From Bacteroidaceae bacterium (GTDB taxonomy: Bacteria; Bacteroidota; Bacteroidia; Bacteroidales; Bacteroidaceae): a stretch of DNA of 36,650 nt. Below are positions 1 through 7,164 of this stretch, piece by piece (the stretch's first letter is position 1; the number at the start of each line of letters is the position of its first letter). The notes beneath the pieces are model-generated. The model was not told the origin of the DNA. It ran no database searches and saw only the letters and a program-made list of their open reading frames with translations. The stretch covers positions 1 to 36,650 of the forward strand of contig JAFXZK010000031.1 of the NCBI GenBank assembly GCA_017541265.1, in the 5' to 3' direction. The position numbers and the translations under genes are program-made.

Positions 1-1188
1 GTCGTAGAGCGGCTTGATGAAAGGCATCTGCTTGCCGGGGTTCGGCGAGAAGAACTCTTCGCGCAACTCGACGTCGAGGTCGAAGGTATCCTCGTTGCCC
101 TTGCGATCGACCGTGATGAAGTACTGCGGTGTGAAGGCAGGGAACTCGGTCAGCACGGTCTCTATCTGGCTTGGGAAGACGTTGACGCCGCGGATGATGA
201 GCATGTCGTCGCTTCGTCCCAGCACCTTTCCGAGGCGAACAGCCGTGCGTCCGCACTTGCATGGCTCGTAGTTGAGGCTGGAGAGGTCGCGGGTGCGGTA
301 GCGAAGGATGGGCATTGCTTCCTTGCAGAGCGAGGTGATGACCAGCTCGCCGACTTCGCCTGGGGCAACCGGTTCGAGCGTCTCGGGGTTAACAATCTCG
401 GGCAGGAAATAGTCTTCCCAGATGTGTGTGCCGTCCTGATACTGGCATTCGCCACCTACACCAGGTCCGCACATCTCGGTCAAGCCGTAGATGTCGATAG
501 CCTTGATGCGAAGTTTGGCTTCGAGCTCACGACGAATGCCCCACGTCCAGGGCTCTGCTCCGAAGAAACCGACACGCAGCTTGAGCTTGTCAGCAGGTAC
601 TCTGTTTTGCTCAACCACCTCTGCCAGATGAAGGGCATACGATGGTGTGCAGCAAATGGCCGTTGTGCCGAGGTCTTGCATCAGCATGATTTGCTTCTCG
701 GAGTTGCCTGCGGAGGTGGGGAGCTGAATCGCGCCAAGCTTGGCTACGCCGTCGTGCGCACCAAGTCCGCCGGTGAAGAGGCCGTAGCCGTAGCTCACCT
801 GCACCACATCGCCCGGGCCAATGTCGCCCACGGCAAACACGCGGGCTACACATTCTGCCCACATATCGAGGTCGGCCTGCGTGTAGGTGCCGACAACGGG
901 TTTGCCCGTCGTGCCGCTCGAAGCGTGAATGCGACGAATCTTGTCCATAGGCACAGCCTGAAGGCCGAAGGGATATTCGTCGCGCAGGTCGTACTTCGTG
1001 GTGAAGGGCAGCTTGGTGACGTCCTTGATGGACTTGATGTCCTCGGGCTTCACGCCACGCTCGTCCATCTTCCTTTTATAGAAAGGAACCGTTTCATAGC
1101 ACCGCTTCACTGTTGCCGCGAGCCTTTCGCTCTGCAGCTTCGTCATGTCCTCGCGGGACATGCACTCCATTTGGGGATTGTGAATCAT
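1..1188 (-). CDS. paaK: phenylacetate-CoA ligase (aryl-acetate CoA ligase), 3' end cut by window edge
   Basis: AMP-forming ligase that joins phenylacetate or indoleacetate to CoA using ATP; in anaerobes it can also work with IorAB to interconvert aryl-acetyl-CoA and free aryl-acetate. The visible 396 codons start MIHNPQMECMSRED at 1188 and run unbroken to base 1, so the gene is incomplete only because the window begins there; family members are about 430-440 residues. Visible family motifs are the P-loop RRIHASSGTTGKPVVGTYT, the adenylate-binding stretch DIYGLTEMCGPGVGGEC, and RYRTRDLSSL with the hinge region GRSDDMLIIRGVNVFPSQIE. A second Met (MECMS) lies 6 codons in and is an alternative start. 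It is the last gene seen in the iorA-iorB-paaK unit, 40 bp after iorB with a short repeat tract between them. Identity is secure; the exact acid used is not visible from sequence. Confidence 0.95.
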   Translation of the reverse strand, partial: MIHNPQMECMSREDMTKLQSERLAATVKRCYETVPFYKRKMDERGVKPEDIKSIKDVTKLPFTTKYDLRDEYPFGLQAVPMDKIRRIHASSGTTGKPVVGTYTQADLDMWAECVARVFAVGDIGPGDVVQVSYGYGLFTGGLGAHDGVAKLGAIQLPTSAGNSEKQIMLMQDLGTTAICCTPSYALHLAEVVEQNRVPADKLKLRVGFFGAEPWTWGIRRELEAKLRIKAIDIYGLTEMCGPGVGGECQYQDGTHIWEDYFLPEIVNPETLEPVAPGEVGELVITSLCKEAMPILRYRTRDLSSLNYEPCKCGRTAVRLGKVLGRSDDMLIIRGVNVFPSQIETVLTEFPAFTPQYFITVDRKGNEDTFDLDVELREEFFSPNPGKQMPFIKPLYD

Positions 1189-1199
1189 AGTTATCCTGA

Positions 1200-1236
1200 A
1201 TAGGTTATGAGGTTATGAGGTTGTAAGGTTATGAGG
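1200..1236. repeat. short tandem tract of GGTTATGAG units at the iorB/paaK junction
   Basis: Four degenerate copies of an 8-10 base unit (GGTTATGAG, once GGTTGTAAG) fill the gap between iorB and paaK. On the minus strand the tract reads CCTCATAACC, and the TAA in it is the iorB stop codon, so the last two residues of IorB (Ala-Ser) are encoded by the repeat. The same unit returns in inverted arrays at 9823-9919. Confidence 0.8.
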
Positions 1237-1855
1237 CTTTTACTCCTGCGTCGAAGGCTTTGAGGTTGGCTTCAACCACTTGTTCTCCCTTGCGGGCGAA
1301 CACGGTGGCGATGGCTTCGCGCAGGTTCTCTACAGAAAGGATGCCGATATAGGGGGCAGCCATGCCGAGCAACACCATGTTGGCACCTCTGGGATTGCCG
1401 CAGTCCTTGGCGACGGTATCGATGTCGAGCTTCACGCTTGGCAAGGTGTCGAGTTCCTGCTGCAAAGCTGCCTCATCGGGATAGTTGGGGATATTGACGA
1501 AGGGCTTCGAGCTGGTCACTATCTTGCCGTCCTTGCTGAGATAAGCCAAGTAGCGCATAGCCTCCATCGGCTCCATAGAGATAATGAGGTCTGCACCGGC
1601 TTCAGCGATGAGGTCGCTCCAAATGGGTTCAGTGGAGAGGCGCAGGTTCGACTGCACGTCGCCGCCTCGCTGACTCATACCATGTACCTCGGCTTGCTTC
1701 AGGTAAAGCCCAGCCTTTGTTGCTGCCTCGCCTATGATGGTTGCGATGGAGAGGATGCCTTGTCCGCCCACACCGCAAAGGATGATGTCAGACCCACCCC
1801 CTGACCCCTCCCTTGTAGGGAGGGGAGTTGATAGCTTTGATTGGTTGTTATTCAT
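1229..1855 (-). CDS. iorB: indolepyruvate:ferredoxin oxidoreductase, beta subunit
   Basis: Gamma-domain type subunit of the 2-oxoacid:ferredoxin oxidoreductase that converts indolepyruvate or phenylpyruvate with CoA to the aryl-acetyl-CoA, CO2 and reduced ferredoxin. The family signature DIILCGVGGQGILSIATIIG begins at residue 23 and is followed by the conserved QAEVHGMSQRGGDVQSNLR. The 208-residue product carries an unusual N-terminus: residues 1-22 (MNNNQSKLS, then TPLPTREGSGGGS) precede the domain, which in relatives starts almost at the initiator Met. Residues 10-22 are translated from the left arm of the 501-bp DUF559 cassette, and the start codon itself lies inside the cassette. The start overlaps the DUF559 stop in ATGA, so translation is probably coupled. 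No internal Met gives a better start, since the next Met lies well within the domain. paaK follows 40 bp downstream. Confidence 0.95.
   Translation of the reverse strand: MNNNQSKLSTPLPTREGSGGGSDIILCGVGGQGILSIATIIGEAATKAGLYLKQAEVHGMSQRGGDVQSNLRLSTEPIWSDLIAEAGADLIISMEPMEAMRYLAYLSKDGKIVTSSKPFVNIPNYPDEAALQQELDTLPSVKLDIDTVAKDCGNPRGANMVLLGMAAPYIGILSVENLREAIATVFARKGEQVVEANLKAFDAGVKAS
1790..1828 (-). repeat. left inverted arm of the DUF559 cassette
   Basis: The outer end begins AGACCC; the hairpin stem is CCCCTCCC (1805-1812), loop TTGTA, GGGAGGGG (1818-1825). Read on the minus strand it encodes IorB residues 10-22. It differs from the right arm at four positions, one of them in the hairpin loop, so the stem is intact in both arms. 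Confidence 0.9.
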
Positions 1856-2235
1856 CGTTCAAAGTATTCTGTTATCTTTCTTATTACATTATCAATATCG
1901 TAAAGTACCTCTTCGTTTGAGAAACGCATCACATGATACCCCATTCTTTGCAAGTTATATTCTCGGACAGCATCATCTTCCTGTTGTTGTGGTTCGGAAT
2001 GATACCCACCATCCACTTCTATAACAAGACCGCCATGTCGGGAAACGAAATCTACGATGTAATCACCTATTATGTGTTGTCTGAGGAAATCAACTCCTAA
2101 AGCCTTGGCTCGTAAATGTTCCCAGAGATATTGTTCTGCCAGCGTAGCATTCCTTCGATTCTTGCGGGCATACTCCCGTAGCACCATGTATCTGTCTGGC
2201 GAAGCGCACTTGTATGTGGCTTCTCGTTTTCCCAT
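1852..2235 (-). CDS. DUF559 family protein, PD-(D/E)XK-type endonuclease domain
   Basis: A small protein of 127 residues with the DUF559 (Vsr-like) fold. An N-terminal basic helix region (REYARKNRRNATLAEQYLWE) leads to FLRQHIIGDYIVDF, then VIEVDGGYH. Asp62, Glu73 and Asp75 form the D...ExD metal-binding pattern of PD-(D/E)XK nucleases, so the active site looks intact. I place the start at 2235 (MGKREA). A longer reading to 2331 would run through the right arm and the end of iorA and begins with repeat-encoded residues (PPPNPSLAGRG). The IorA stop is 14 bp upstream and the gene's own TGA overlaps the iorB start. No methyltransferase or specificity gene is nearby, so a classical restriction role is unlikely. 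Its place between inverted paired-hairpin arms suggests a role in the spread of that element; this is inference. Confidence 0.85.
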   Translation of the reverse strand: MGKREATYKCASPDRYMVLREYARKNRRNATLAEQYLWEHLRAKALGVDFLRQHIIGDYIVDFVSRHGGLVIEVDGGYHSEPQQQEDDAVREYNLQRMGYHVMRFSNEEVLYDIDNVIRKITEYFER

Positions 2236-2249
2236 CCCAGAAAAGGTAT

Positions 2250-3863
2250 CTACTCCCCTCCCTGCAAGGGAGGGGTTTGGGGGAGGGTCTTCTTCTTTTC
2301 CTTCGCGTGTCTTGCGAAGGTCTGGATGCATTCCCTGCGGGGGATGATGACAGAGACGCCATTGTACTCAATCTCTTCCTTGATGACGCGGGTTATCTCA
2401 GGCAGGTTCTTGGGCAAAGGCACAACGACACGTACATGCTCTGGCTCTACGCCAAGGCCGAGGCAGATGGCTTCGTACTTATTGGTGCCGGCAGAGTCTT
2501 GTCCGCCAGTCATTCCCGTTGTGAGGTTGTCAGAGATAACGACCGTGATGTTCGCTTTGTCGTTGACAGCGTCGAGCAAGCCTGTCATGCCGCTATGGGT
2601 GAAGGTCGAGTCGCCGATGATAGCCACGGCAGGGAAGAGTCCTGCATCGGCAGCGCCCTTTGCCATCGTGATGCTTGCGCCCATATCGACACAAGACGAA
2701 AGGCTCTGGAAGGGAGGCAAGGCACCAAGCGTATAGCAGCCGATGTCACCGAAGACGCGATGGTCGGGATAGTCGGCAAGGACTTGATTCAAGGCAGCAT
2801 AAACATCTCTGTGACCGCAGCCTTGGCATAGCTGGGGAGGACGTGCCGCCATATTCTTGGCAGGAGCAAAGACTGCACCAGTCGCTTTGCCTAATGCCTT
2901 TGCCACGCAGTCGGGTGTGAGTTCGCCTGTACGGGGCAGGTCGCCTGTCAAGCGTCCCTTCACGGGATAGCCTGCACCAAGCAAACCCTTGACGAGTTCC
3001 TCAACAACAGGCTGACCGTCCTCAATAACCATCAACTCATCACATTCAGCAGCCAAAGCCTTAATCTTCGCTTCGGGGAGAGGATATTGGGAAATCTTGA
3101 TAAGGTTGGCATCATTGCCAAGGGCTTCCTTCACATAGTTGTATGCGATACCGCAAGCCAAGATGCCTGTCTTCGCAGCAGCTTTCTCTACCTTATTATA
3201 TATGCTCTCTTCGGAAGCTTGCTTCATGGCTTCTTGCTTTTCGAGGAGCTTCACATACTTCTTCCTCGCAATGCCTGGCAGAAGCACCCACTGGTCGGTG
3301 GCAGGCGAAAGGGACTTCTCGGCCATTGGTTCTGTTACTTCCACAGCGGCACGAGAGTGAGCCAAACGTGTCACGACACGCAGCACGATGGGTTCGCCAA
3401 GTTTCTCCGAGAGGTCGAAGCCATAGGCCATCATGTCGTAGGCTTCCTGCTGATTAGAGGGTTCAAGGCAGGGAACGAGGGCGAACTTCGCATAGAAGCG
3501 CGAATCCTGCTCGTTCTGGGAGGAATGCATGGAGGGGTCATCGGCAGCGAGGACAATCAAGCCGCCCTTCACGCCAGTAATGGCACTGTTGACGAAAGCG
3601 TCGGCACAAACGTTCATGCCTACATGCTTCATGCACACCAAAGCCCTCTTGCCTGCATACGACATACCGAGGGCAGCTTCCATAGCCGTCTTCTCGTTGG
3701 TGCACCAACGGGAATGCATGCCGCGTTCCTTGGCAAGAGGATTGTTTTGAATGTATTCGGTGATTTCGGTGCTTGGCGTTCCTGGGTAAGCATACACGCC
3801 GCTCAGTCCGGCGTTGATGGCACCAAGGGCAATCGCCTCGTCACCTAAAAGGAGTTTCTTCAT
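2250..3863 (-). CDS. iorA: indolepyruvate:ferredoxin oxidoreductase, alpha subunit
   Basis: Thiamine-diphosphate-dependent catalytic subunit of the aryl-pyruvate:ferredoxin oxidoreductase, 537 residues. The pyrimidine-binding half begins LLGDEAIALGAINAGLSG with YPGTPSTEI. The CQGCGHRDVY motif and the thiamine-pyrophosphate region GDIGCYTLGALPPFQS, GDSTFTHSGMTGLLDAV and SDNLTTGMTGGQDSAGT follow in the C-terminal half. No CxxCxxC ferredoxin domain is visible at the C-terminus, so the protein is shorter than the archaeal form (about 620-650 residues) and resembles the Bacteroides form. The native protein seems to end near RRECIQTFARHAKEKKK; the last 12 residues and the TAG stop come from the arm of the inserted DUF559 cassette. 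Upstream is folE, separated by a 9-bp tandem repeat. The pair works with iorB and paaK. Confidence 0.95.
   Translation of the reverse strand: MKKLLLGDEAIALGAINAGLSGVYAYPGTPSTEITEYIQNNPLAKERGMHSRWCTNEKTAMEAALGMSYAGKRALVCMKHVGMNVCADAFVNSAITGVKGGLIVLAADDPSMHSSQNEQDSRFYAKFALVPCLEPSNQQEAYDMMAYGFDLSEKLGEPIVLRVVTRLAHSRAAVEVTEPMAEKSLSPATDQWVLLPGIARKKYVKLLEKQEAMKQASEESIYNKVEKAAAKTGILACGIAYNYVKEALGNDANLIKISQYPLPEAKIKALAAECDELMVIEDGQPVVEELVKGLLGAGYPVKGRLTGDLPRTGELTPDCVAKALGKATGAVFAPAKNMAARPPQLCQGCGHRDVYAALNQVLADYPDHRVFGDIGCYTLGALPPFQSLSSCVDMGASITMAKGAADAGLFPAVAIIGDSTFTHSGMTGLLDAVNDKANITVVISDNLTTGMTGGQDSAGTNKYEAICLGLGVEPEHVRVVVPLPKNLPEITRVIKEEIEYNGVSVIIPRRECIQTFARHAKEKKKTLPQTPPLQGGE
2252..2290 (+). repeat. 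right inverted arm of the DUF559 cassette
   Basis: Hairpin stem CCCCTCCC (2255-2262), loop TGCAA, GGGAGGGG (2268-2275), then a tail ending AGGGTCT. On the minus strand it encodes the last 12 residues of IorA (TLPQTPPLQGGE), and the iorA stop codon TAG (2250-2252) lies at its inner edge. Confidence 0.9.
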
Positions 3864-3871
3864 AGTTTATT

Positions 3872-3952
3872 ATCTGAGTATTCTGAATAATCTGAATAAT
3901 CCGAGTAATCTGAATAATCGGAGTAATCTGAATAATCGGAGGATTCTGAAAG
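3872..3952. repeat. nine tandem 9-bp units (ATCTGAATA type) between folE and iorA
   Basis: Nine consecutive 9-base units fill almost the entire folE-iorA gap: ATCTGAATA (three exact copies), ATCCGAGTA, ATCGGAGTA and close variants. Because the unit is a multiple of three, the minus-strand translation is a run of Ser-Asp-Tyr, but no start or domain makes it a gene. The variation between units suggests an old array, and copy number may differ between strains. Confidence 0.9.
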
Positions 3953-3956
3953 GGCT

Positions 3957-4541
3957 TTAGGCCTTGATGAGTTGCAGGAACTCTTCGCGAGTCTTGGCTT
4001 GGTTGAAGGCGCCGCAGAAGTCGCTGGTCGTGGTGATGCTGCCTTGCTTCTGAACGCCGCGCATCTGCATACACATGTGCTGAGCCTCAACAACCACCAT
4101 CACGCCAAGAGGCTGAAGAGCTTCCTGGATGCACTCGCGTATCTGCTTCGTCATACGTTCCTGAATCTGGAGGCGGTGCGAGAAGCAATCCACCACGCGG
4201 GCAATCTTGCTCAAGCCTGTGACCTGTCCGTTGGGAATGTATGCCACATGCACCTTGCCGTAGAAGGGCAGCATGTGATGCTCGCAAAGGGAATAGAAAT
4301 TGATGTCGCGCACGATGACCATCTGGCGGTAGTCCTCGTTGAACTTCGCCGAGTTGAGTATCGCCACAGGGTCTTGCGCATAGCCTTGCGTCATGAAGGT
4401 CATGGCCCTTGCCACACGTTTCGGGGTCTTGACAAGGCCTTCGCGCTGTGCGTCCTCGCCGAGAAGGTCGAGGATGGCGCGGATGTGTTCCGAGATTTGT
4501 TGTTGGGTGGGTGTCAGCTCGTGCTTGTATTGTTCTTCCAT
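3957..4541 (-). CDS. folE: GTP cyclohydrolase I
   Basis: First step of tetrahydrofolate synthesis: GTP to 7,8-dihydroneopterin triphosphate. The 194-residue length fits the family. Key sites are visible: [20 protein letters not shown] holds the zinc ligands Cys and His and the catalytic His; [22 protein letters not shown] is the signature helix; and [19 protein letters not shown] carries the second zinc Cys and the substrate-binding QKQGS. It follows the SPOR gene with a one-base gap and precedes iorA after the 9-bp repeat array, so it is read within the long operon from DUF1599. Confidence 0.98.
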   Translation of the reverse strand: MEEQYKHELTPTQQQISEHIRAILDLLGEDAQREGLVKTPKRVARAMTFMTQGYAQDPVAILNSAKFNEDYRQMVIVRDINFYSLCEHHMLPFYGKVHVAYIPNGQVTGLSKIARVVDCFSHRLQIQERMTKQIRECIQEALQPLGVMVVVEAQHMCMQMRGVQKQGSITTTSDFCGAFNQAKTREEFLQLIKA

Positions 4542-4542
4542 A

Positions 4543-5064
4543 TTACAATCTGACGTTTATCTTACTTTTCACGATGACGGCTTCACGGAAGATGCCCATT
4601 TCGCGAATCTGCCTGAGCACTTCGCTTGCCTCCTCCATCGTGCGGAAGTCGCCGGCTCTGCAAAGCCAGTGGGGTGAGTTGAAGCTCACGTAGACAGGCA
4701 GTTCCGGGAAGGAGTTCCTGAAACGCAGGCCTGCAGCCCGCGCTTCAGTCTTTCCTTTACGGGAGTTGTCGCCGAAGTACACCTGAATGCGGAAGCCGTT
4801 TATCTTCACCTTCGGCCCGAGCGAGAGGCTGTCCACGGCAGTCGAGTCAGGGAATTGCGACACGGTGCCGTCCACCTGTCGTCTCTGCACAGGTGTCGCG
4901 GCAGGCTTATTCGTGTTGTTGACGAGGTCTGTGATGGACTTGTCCTGATGCAGGATGATTCTGCCCGCCGATTCCACTACCTTCTGCAGCTTCTCGGTGA
5001 AAGTCTGCTGGGCGCCTGCATTCAAGACACCCAAGCAGAAGATAAGGGACAAAGTGTACTTCAT
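4543..5064 (-). CDS. secreted SPOR-domain protein
   Basis: 173 residues with an N-terminal signal peptide ([19 protein letters not shown], cleavage probably after GAQ). A low-complexity linker follows, then a C-terminal SPOR fold from about residue 85 ([20 protein letters not shown] ... [20 protein letters not shown] ... ILRQIREMG-type end). SPOR domains bind denuded peptidoglycan glycan strands, so a periplasmic cell-wall role is expected, though no specific function is established. It sits between tpiA and folE; a 78-bp paired-hairpin element separates it from tpiA. This neighbour order is one I recognise from other Bacteroidales. Confidence 0.88.
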   Translation of the reverse strand: MKYTLSLIFCLGVLNAGAQQTFTEKLQKVVESAGRIILHQDKSITDLVNNTNKPAATPVQRRQVDGTVSQFPDSTAVDSLSLGPKVKINGFRIQVYFGDNSRKGKTEARAAGLRFRNSFPELPVYVSFNSPHWLCRAGDFRTMEEASEVLRQIREMGIFREAVIVKSKINVRL

Positions 5065-5084
5065 TTACAATTTAACAATTTGAG

Positions 5085-5162
5085 GACCCCTCTAAATCTC
5101 CCCTTAAAGGGGAGACTTTCTATCCGAGGTTCTCTCCCTTTAAGGGAGAGTTAGAGAGGGTC
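5085..5162. repeat. 78-bp paired-hairpin element between tpiA and the SPOR gene
   Basis: Two inverted arms. The left hairpin is TCTCCCC-TTAAA-GGGGAGA (5097-5115) and the right is CTCTCCC-TTTAA-GGGAGAG (5132-5150). The outer ends are GACCCC on the left and GGGTC on the right. The arrangement (outer tail, hairpin, short spacer, hairpin, outer tail) equals that of the DUF559 cassette without the gene. The loops of the two hairpins are reverse complements of each other, as expected of inverted copies. Confidence 0.85.
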
Positions 5163-5173
5163 TGTGTTTGTGT

Positions 5174-5932
5174 TTATTTCCAAGCGTCGATGATGCCCTT
5201 GAAGTCGGGAGCCTTGAGGCTTGCGCCGCCGATGAGGCCGCCGTCGATGTCGGGCTTACCGAAGAGTTCGGGAGCGTTGCTGGCCTTGCAGCTGCCACCA
5301 TAGAGGATGCTGGTCTCATCGGCTGCCTGTGCGCCATAGACGTCGGCCACGCACTTGCGGATGTAGGCATGAATCTCCTCAGCCTGTTCTGCGGTAGCGG
5401 TCTTGCCTGTGCCGATGGCCCAGATGGGTTCGTAGGCAATCACGATGTTCTTCCACTGTTCTGCGCTCAGATGGAATACGCTGCCCTCGAGTTCTGCCTT
5501 GCAGACTGCTTCCTGCTGGTTTGCCTCGCGCTCTGCCAGGCTTTCGCCGATGCAGAAGATGACCTTGAGGCCGTTGGCAAGAGCGAGGTCAACCTTGTCC
5601 TTGAGGATTTCGGGAGTCTCGTGGTAGTACTCGCGGCGTTCGCTGTGACCGAGGATAACATACTCTGCGCCAGTGCTCTTCACCATTGCTGCGCTCACTT
5701 CGCCCGTGTAGGCTCCGCTTTCCTTGTTGGCACAGTTCTCGGCGCTTACGGCGATGACGCTGTCCTTCAACAGCTCGCTCAGAGTGGCGAGGTGGATGAA
5801 GGGAGTGCCGATGATGACTTCACAATTGGGCTTTTCAGCAGCCAAGATGTTCTTCAGTTCAGTAGCGAGTGCTACACCTTCTTGCAGGGTCTTGTTCATT
5901 TTCCAGTTGCCTGCTACGATTTTCTTTCTCAT
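5174..5932 (-). CDS. tpiA: triosephosphate isomerase
   Basis: Interconverts dihydroxyacetone phosphate and glyceraldehyde 3-phosphate in glycolysis. The 252 residues match the family length. The active site is complete: GNWKMN with the catalytic Lys near the N-terminus, the His in VILGHSERR, the general base Glu in [14 protein letters not shown], and the phosphate-binding loop [11 protein letters not shown] with GGLIGGASL. It starts 30 bp after the DoxX-like gene, and the paired-hairpin element follows its stop. Confidence 0.98.
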   Translation of the reverse strand: MRKKIVAGNWKMNKTLQEGVALATELKNILAAEKPNCEVIIGTPFIHLATLSELLKDSVIAVSAENCANKESGAYTGEVSAAMVKSTGAEYVILGHSERREYYHETPEILKDKVDLALANGLKVIFCIGESLAEREANQQEAVCKAELEGSVFHLSAEQWKNIVIAYEPIWAIGTGKTATAEQAEEIHAYIRKCVADVYGAQAADETSILYGGSCKASNAPELFGKPDIDGGLIGGASLKAPDFKGIIDAWK

Positions 5933-5962
5933 AAGTTTTTTAATTAGTTAGTTGTTATTACG

Positions 5963-7063
5963 TTATTTCGTTATATCGATATCTTCAGGGGTTGGAAGTG
6001 CCGTCGAAGGCCATTTGCTCACGACCTTGCCGTCACGCAGAAGCATGAGACCCGGGTTGGAGCGTATCATTGTCTTGAGCACGACGGCATCTGCGCGGCA
6101 GAAGGGGTATTCGGCTCCGGTCATTTCAATCCAGTTCCCAATGGCTTCGTCGCCGCTCGATGTGAGACAATAGAAGCCGATATCGCATTCCCGACAGAAG
6201 TCGTATATTGCAAGGATGTCGCCCATTACGCCATCGTCTGCTTTCTCGAGGTATGGAGCAACGAGCAGGAACGTCCACCCTTCGTCGCAGAGTATCTGTT
6301 CGGTGAGGTCATCGCCTGTCTTTGCATCTTGGATGAGCAAGTCCCCCACCCCGCTGCGCTTCGAAGGCTCCACCTCGATGGTCTTCGAGTCGATGAAGGT
6401 CCAGGTGCTGTCCGGATAGTCTTCGAGCGCGAACTCTTTCCTGACGCCGTCCTTCTCCATGATGAAAGTTGTGACGAACTGCCCGAAGTTCTGCTGGTCG
6501 TCGTACCACGCCTGACGGATGTCGGCACCCACATGGTAGGGACGGAAGTCGATGACAGGCAGCCGCCAGAGGTTGTAGCTGACGAAGAGTGCGGCGAAGA
6601 CGAGCGCGCAGAGTGCCACCATCCATTGGAAACGCTTCGCCACGAAGTGCGGCATCAGCCTGTAGTAGCGCAAGGCCGTGATGGAGAGGACGAGCAGGAC
6701 GACATTCTTCCAGAAGGTCTGCCAGTTGGTGAGCACAAGTGCGTCGCCAAAGCAGCCGCAGTCGGACACAGGGTTGTTGAGCGCCAGGTAGAGCGTCAGC
6801 GGTGTCATCACGAGCATGAAGCAAATCGACACTGTCGTTGCCAGACGCCTGCGGATGCCGAAGAACAGGTAGATGCCCATCAGGAACTCCACGATGCCCA
6901 GCAGACAAGCCAGCACCAGCGGCAGGTTCTCGGGCATGAGGCTACCCAGACCGAAGGCAGTGGCGTAGTCCTCTATCTTGTACTGCGTGCCGCGAGGGTC
7001 AATCAGCTTCACCGCGCCGGAGAACAGATACGTCAGCGCAAGGACAAAACGAACGATGAGCAT
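5963..7063 (-). CDS. DoxX/MauE-like membrane protein with C-terminal thioredoxin-like region
   Basis: 366 residues from the start at 7063 (MLIVRFVLALTYLFSGAVKL). The first 130 residues hold four membrane helices with the motif NPVSDCGCFGDAL between helices three and four, as in DoxX/MauE-like quinone- or thiol-linked proteins. One more helix follows near residue 150, then a soluble region of about 200 residues with a stretch that could be a thioredoxin-like fold (WTFLLVAPYLEKADD ... PGLMLLRDGKVVSKWP). An upstream in-frame ATG at 7174 would add 37 residues, but these would be almost entirely the translation of the 98-bp paired-hairpin element (SPLPAPPLGE, STPQKGERGGG). I prefer 7063, though the long form cannot be excluded. 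The role is unknown; the conserved pairing with DUF1599 and tpiA gives no mechanism. Confidence 0.8.
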   Translation of the reverse strand: MLIVRFVLALTYLFSGAVKLIDPRGTQYKIEDYATAFGLGSLMPENLPLVLACLLGIVEFLMGIYLFFGIRRRLATTVSICFMLVMTPLTLYLALNNPVSDCGCFGDALVLTNWQTFWKNVVLLVLSITALRYYRLMPHFVAKRFQWMVALCALVFAALFVSYNLWRLPVIDFRPYHVGADIRQAWYDDQQNFGQFVTTFIMEKDGVRKEFALEDYPDSTWTFIDSKTIEVEPSKRSGVGDLLIQDAKTGDDLTEQILCDEGWTFLLVAPYLEKADDGVMGDILAIYDFCRECDIGFYCLTSSGDEAIGNWIEMTGAEYPFCRADAVVLKTMIRSNPGLMLLRDGKVVSKWPSTALPTPEDIDITK

Positions 7064-7066
7064 CAC

Positions 7067-7164
7067 AAAGCCCCCTCCCCGCTCCCCCTTTTGGGGAGTG
7101 CTTTGGAGCGGCGAGGCCACGGGAATGTGGCACTCCCCCAAAGGGGGAGCGGGGAGGGGGCTTT
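7067..7164. repeat. 98-bp paired-hairpin element at the DUF1599/DoxX-like junction
   Basis: The left arm 7067-7101 and right arm 7130-7164 are inverted copies with 34 of 35 positions identical. Each arm reads AAAGCCCCCTCCCCGC outward-in, then a CTCCCC...GGGGAG hairpin. It begins at the stop codon of DUF1599 and ends three bases before the likely start of the DoxX-like gene, so it lies exactly between two genes of an operon. The near-perfect arms suggest it is the youngest element in the window. Confidence 0.9.

Larger units (their letters stand above)
1790..2290 (-). mobile_element. 501-bp cassette with 39-bp inverted ends carrying a DUF559 nuclease gene, inserted between iorA and iorB
   Basis: The left end (1790-1828) and right end (2252-2290) are inverted copies, 35 of 39 positions matching by hand count. 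The similarity continues inward for about 10 more bases (AGTnGATAnCTTT on each side). Each arm has an outer C-rich tail starting AGACCC and an 8-bp-stem hairpin, CCCCTCCC-5 nt-GGGAGGGG. The inside holds one complete gene, the DUF559 protein at 1852-2235. Outside the arms lie the bodies of IorA and IorB, which are normally adjacent in an operon. No clear target-site duplication is seen; only TC abuts both outer ends. Four gene-less elements of the same architecture occur in the window. Movement by any mechanism is inferred from layout. Confidence 0.7.

Noticed and set aside
1-1188. paaK as a truncated pseudogene
   Set aside because: The frame is open to base 1 and only the last 35-45 residues are missing; the cut is the window edge.
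1852-2235. DUF559 protein as part of a restriction-modification or Vsr repair system
   Set aside because: No DNA methyltransferase or mismatch gene lies nearby; the flanking genes are metabolic.
1780-2300. Target-site duplication around the DUF559 cassette
   Set aside because: Only a two-base TC abuts both ends, which is no evidence.
2236-2331. A longer DUF559 protein starting at 2331
   Set aside because: The extra 32 residues would come from the iorA 3' end and the cassette arm, and the start would lie inside iorA; MGKREA at 2235 is better placed after the IorA stop.
3087-3848. Plus-strand open frame of 253 codons opposite iorA
   Set aside because: Antisense shadow of iorA without recognisable motifs.
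3872-3952. CRISPR-like array
   Set aside because: The 9-bp units are contiguous with no spacers, and no cas gene is in the window. The same holds for the other short arrays.
5168-5947. Plus-strand open frame of 259 codons opposite tpiA
   Set aside because: Covers tpiA on the other strand almost exactly; no motif of its own.
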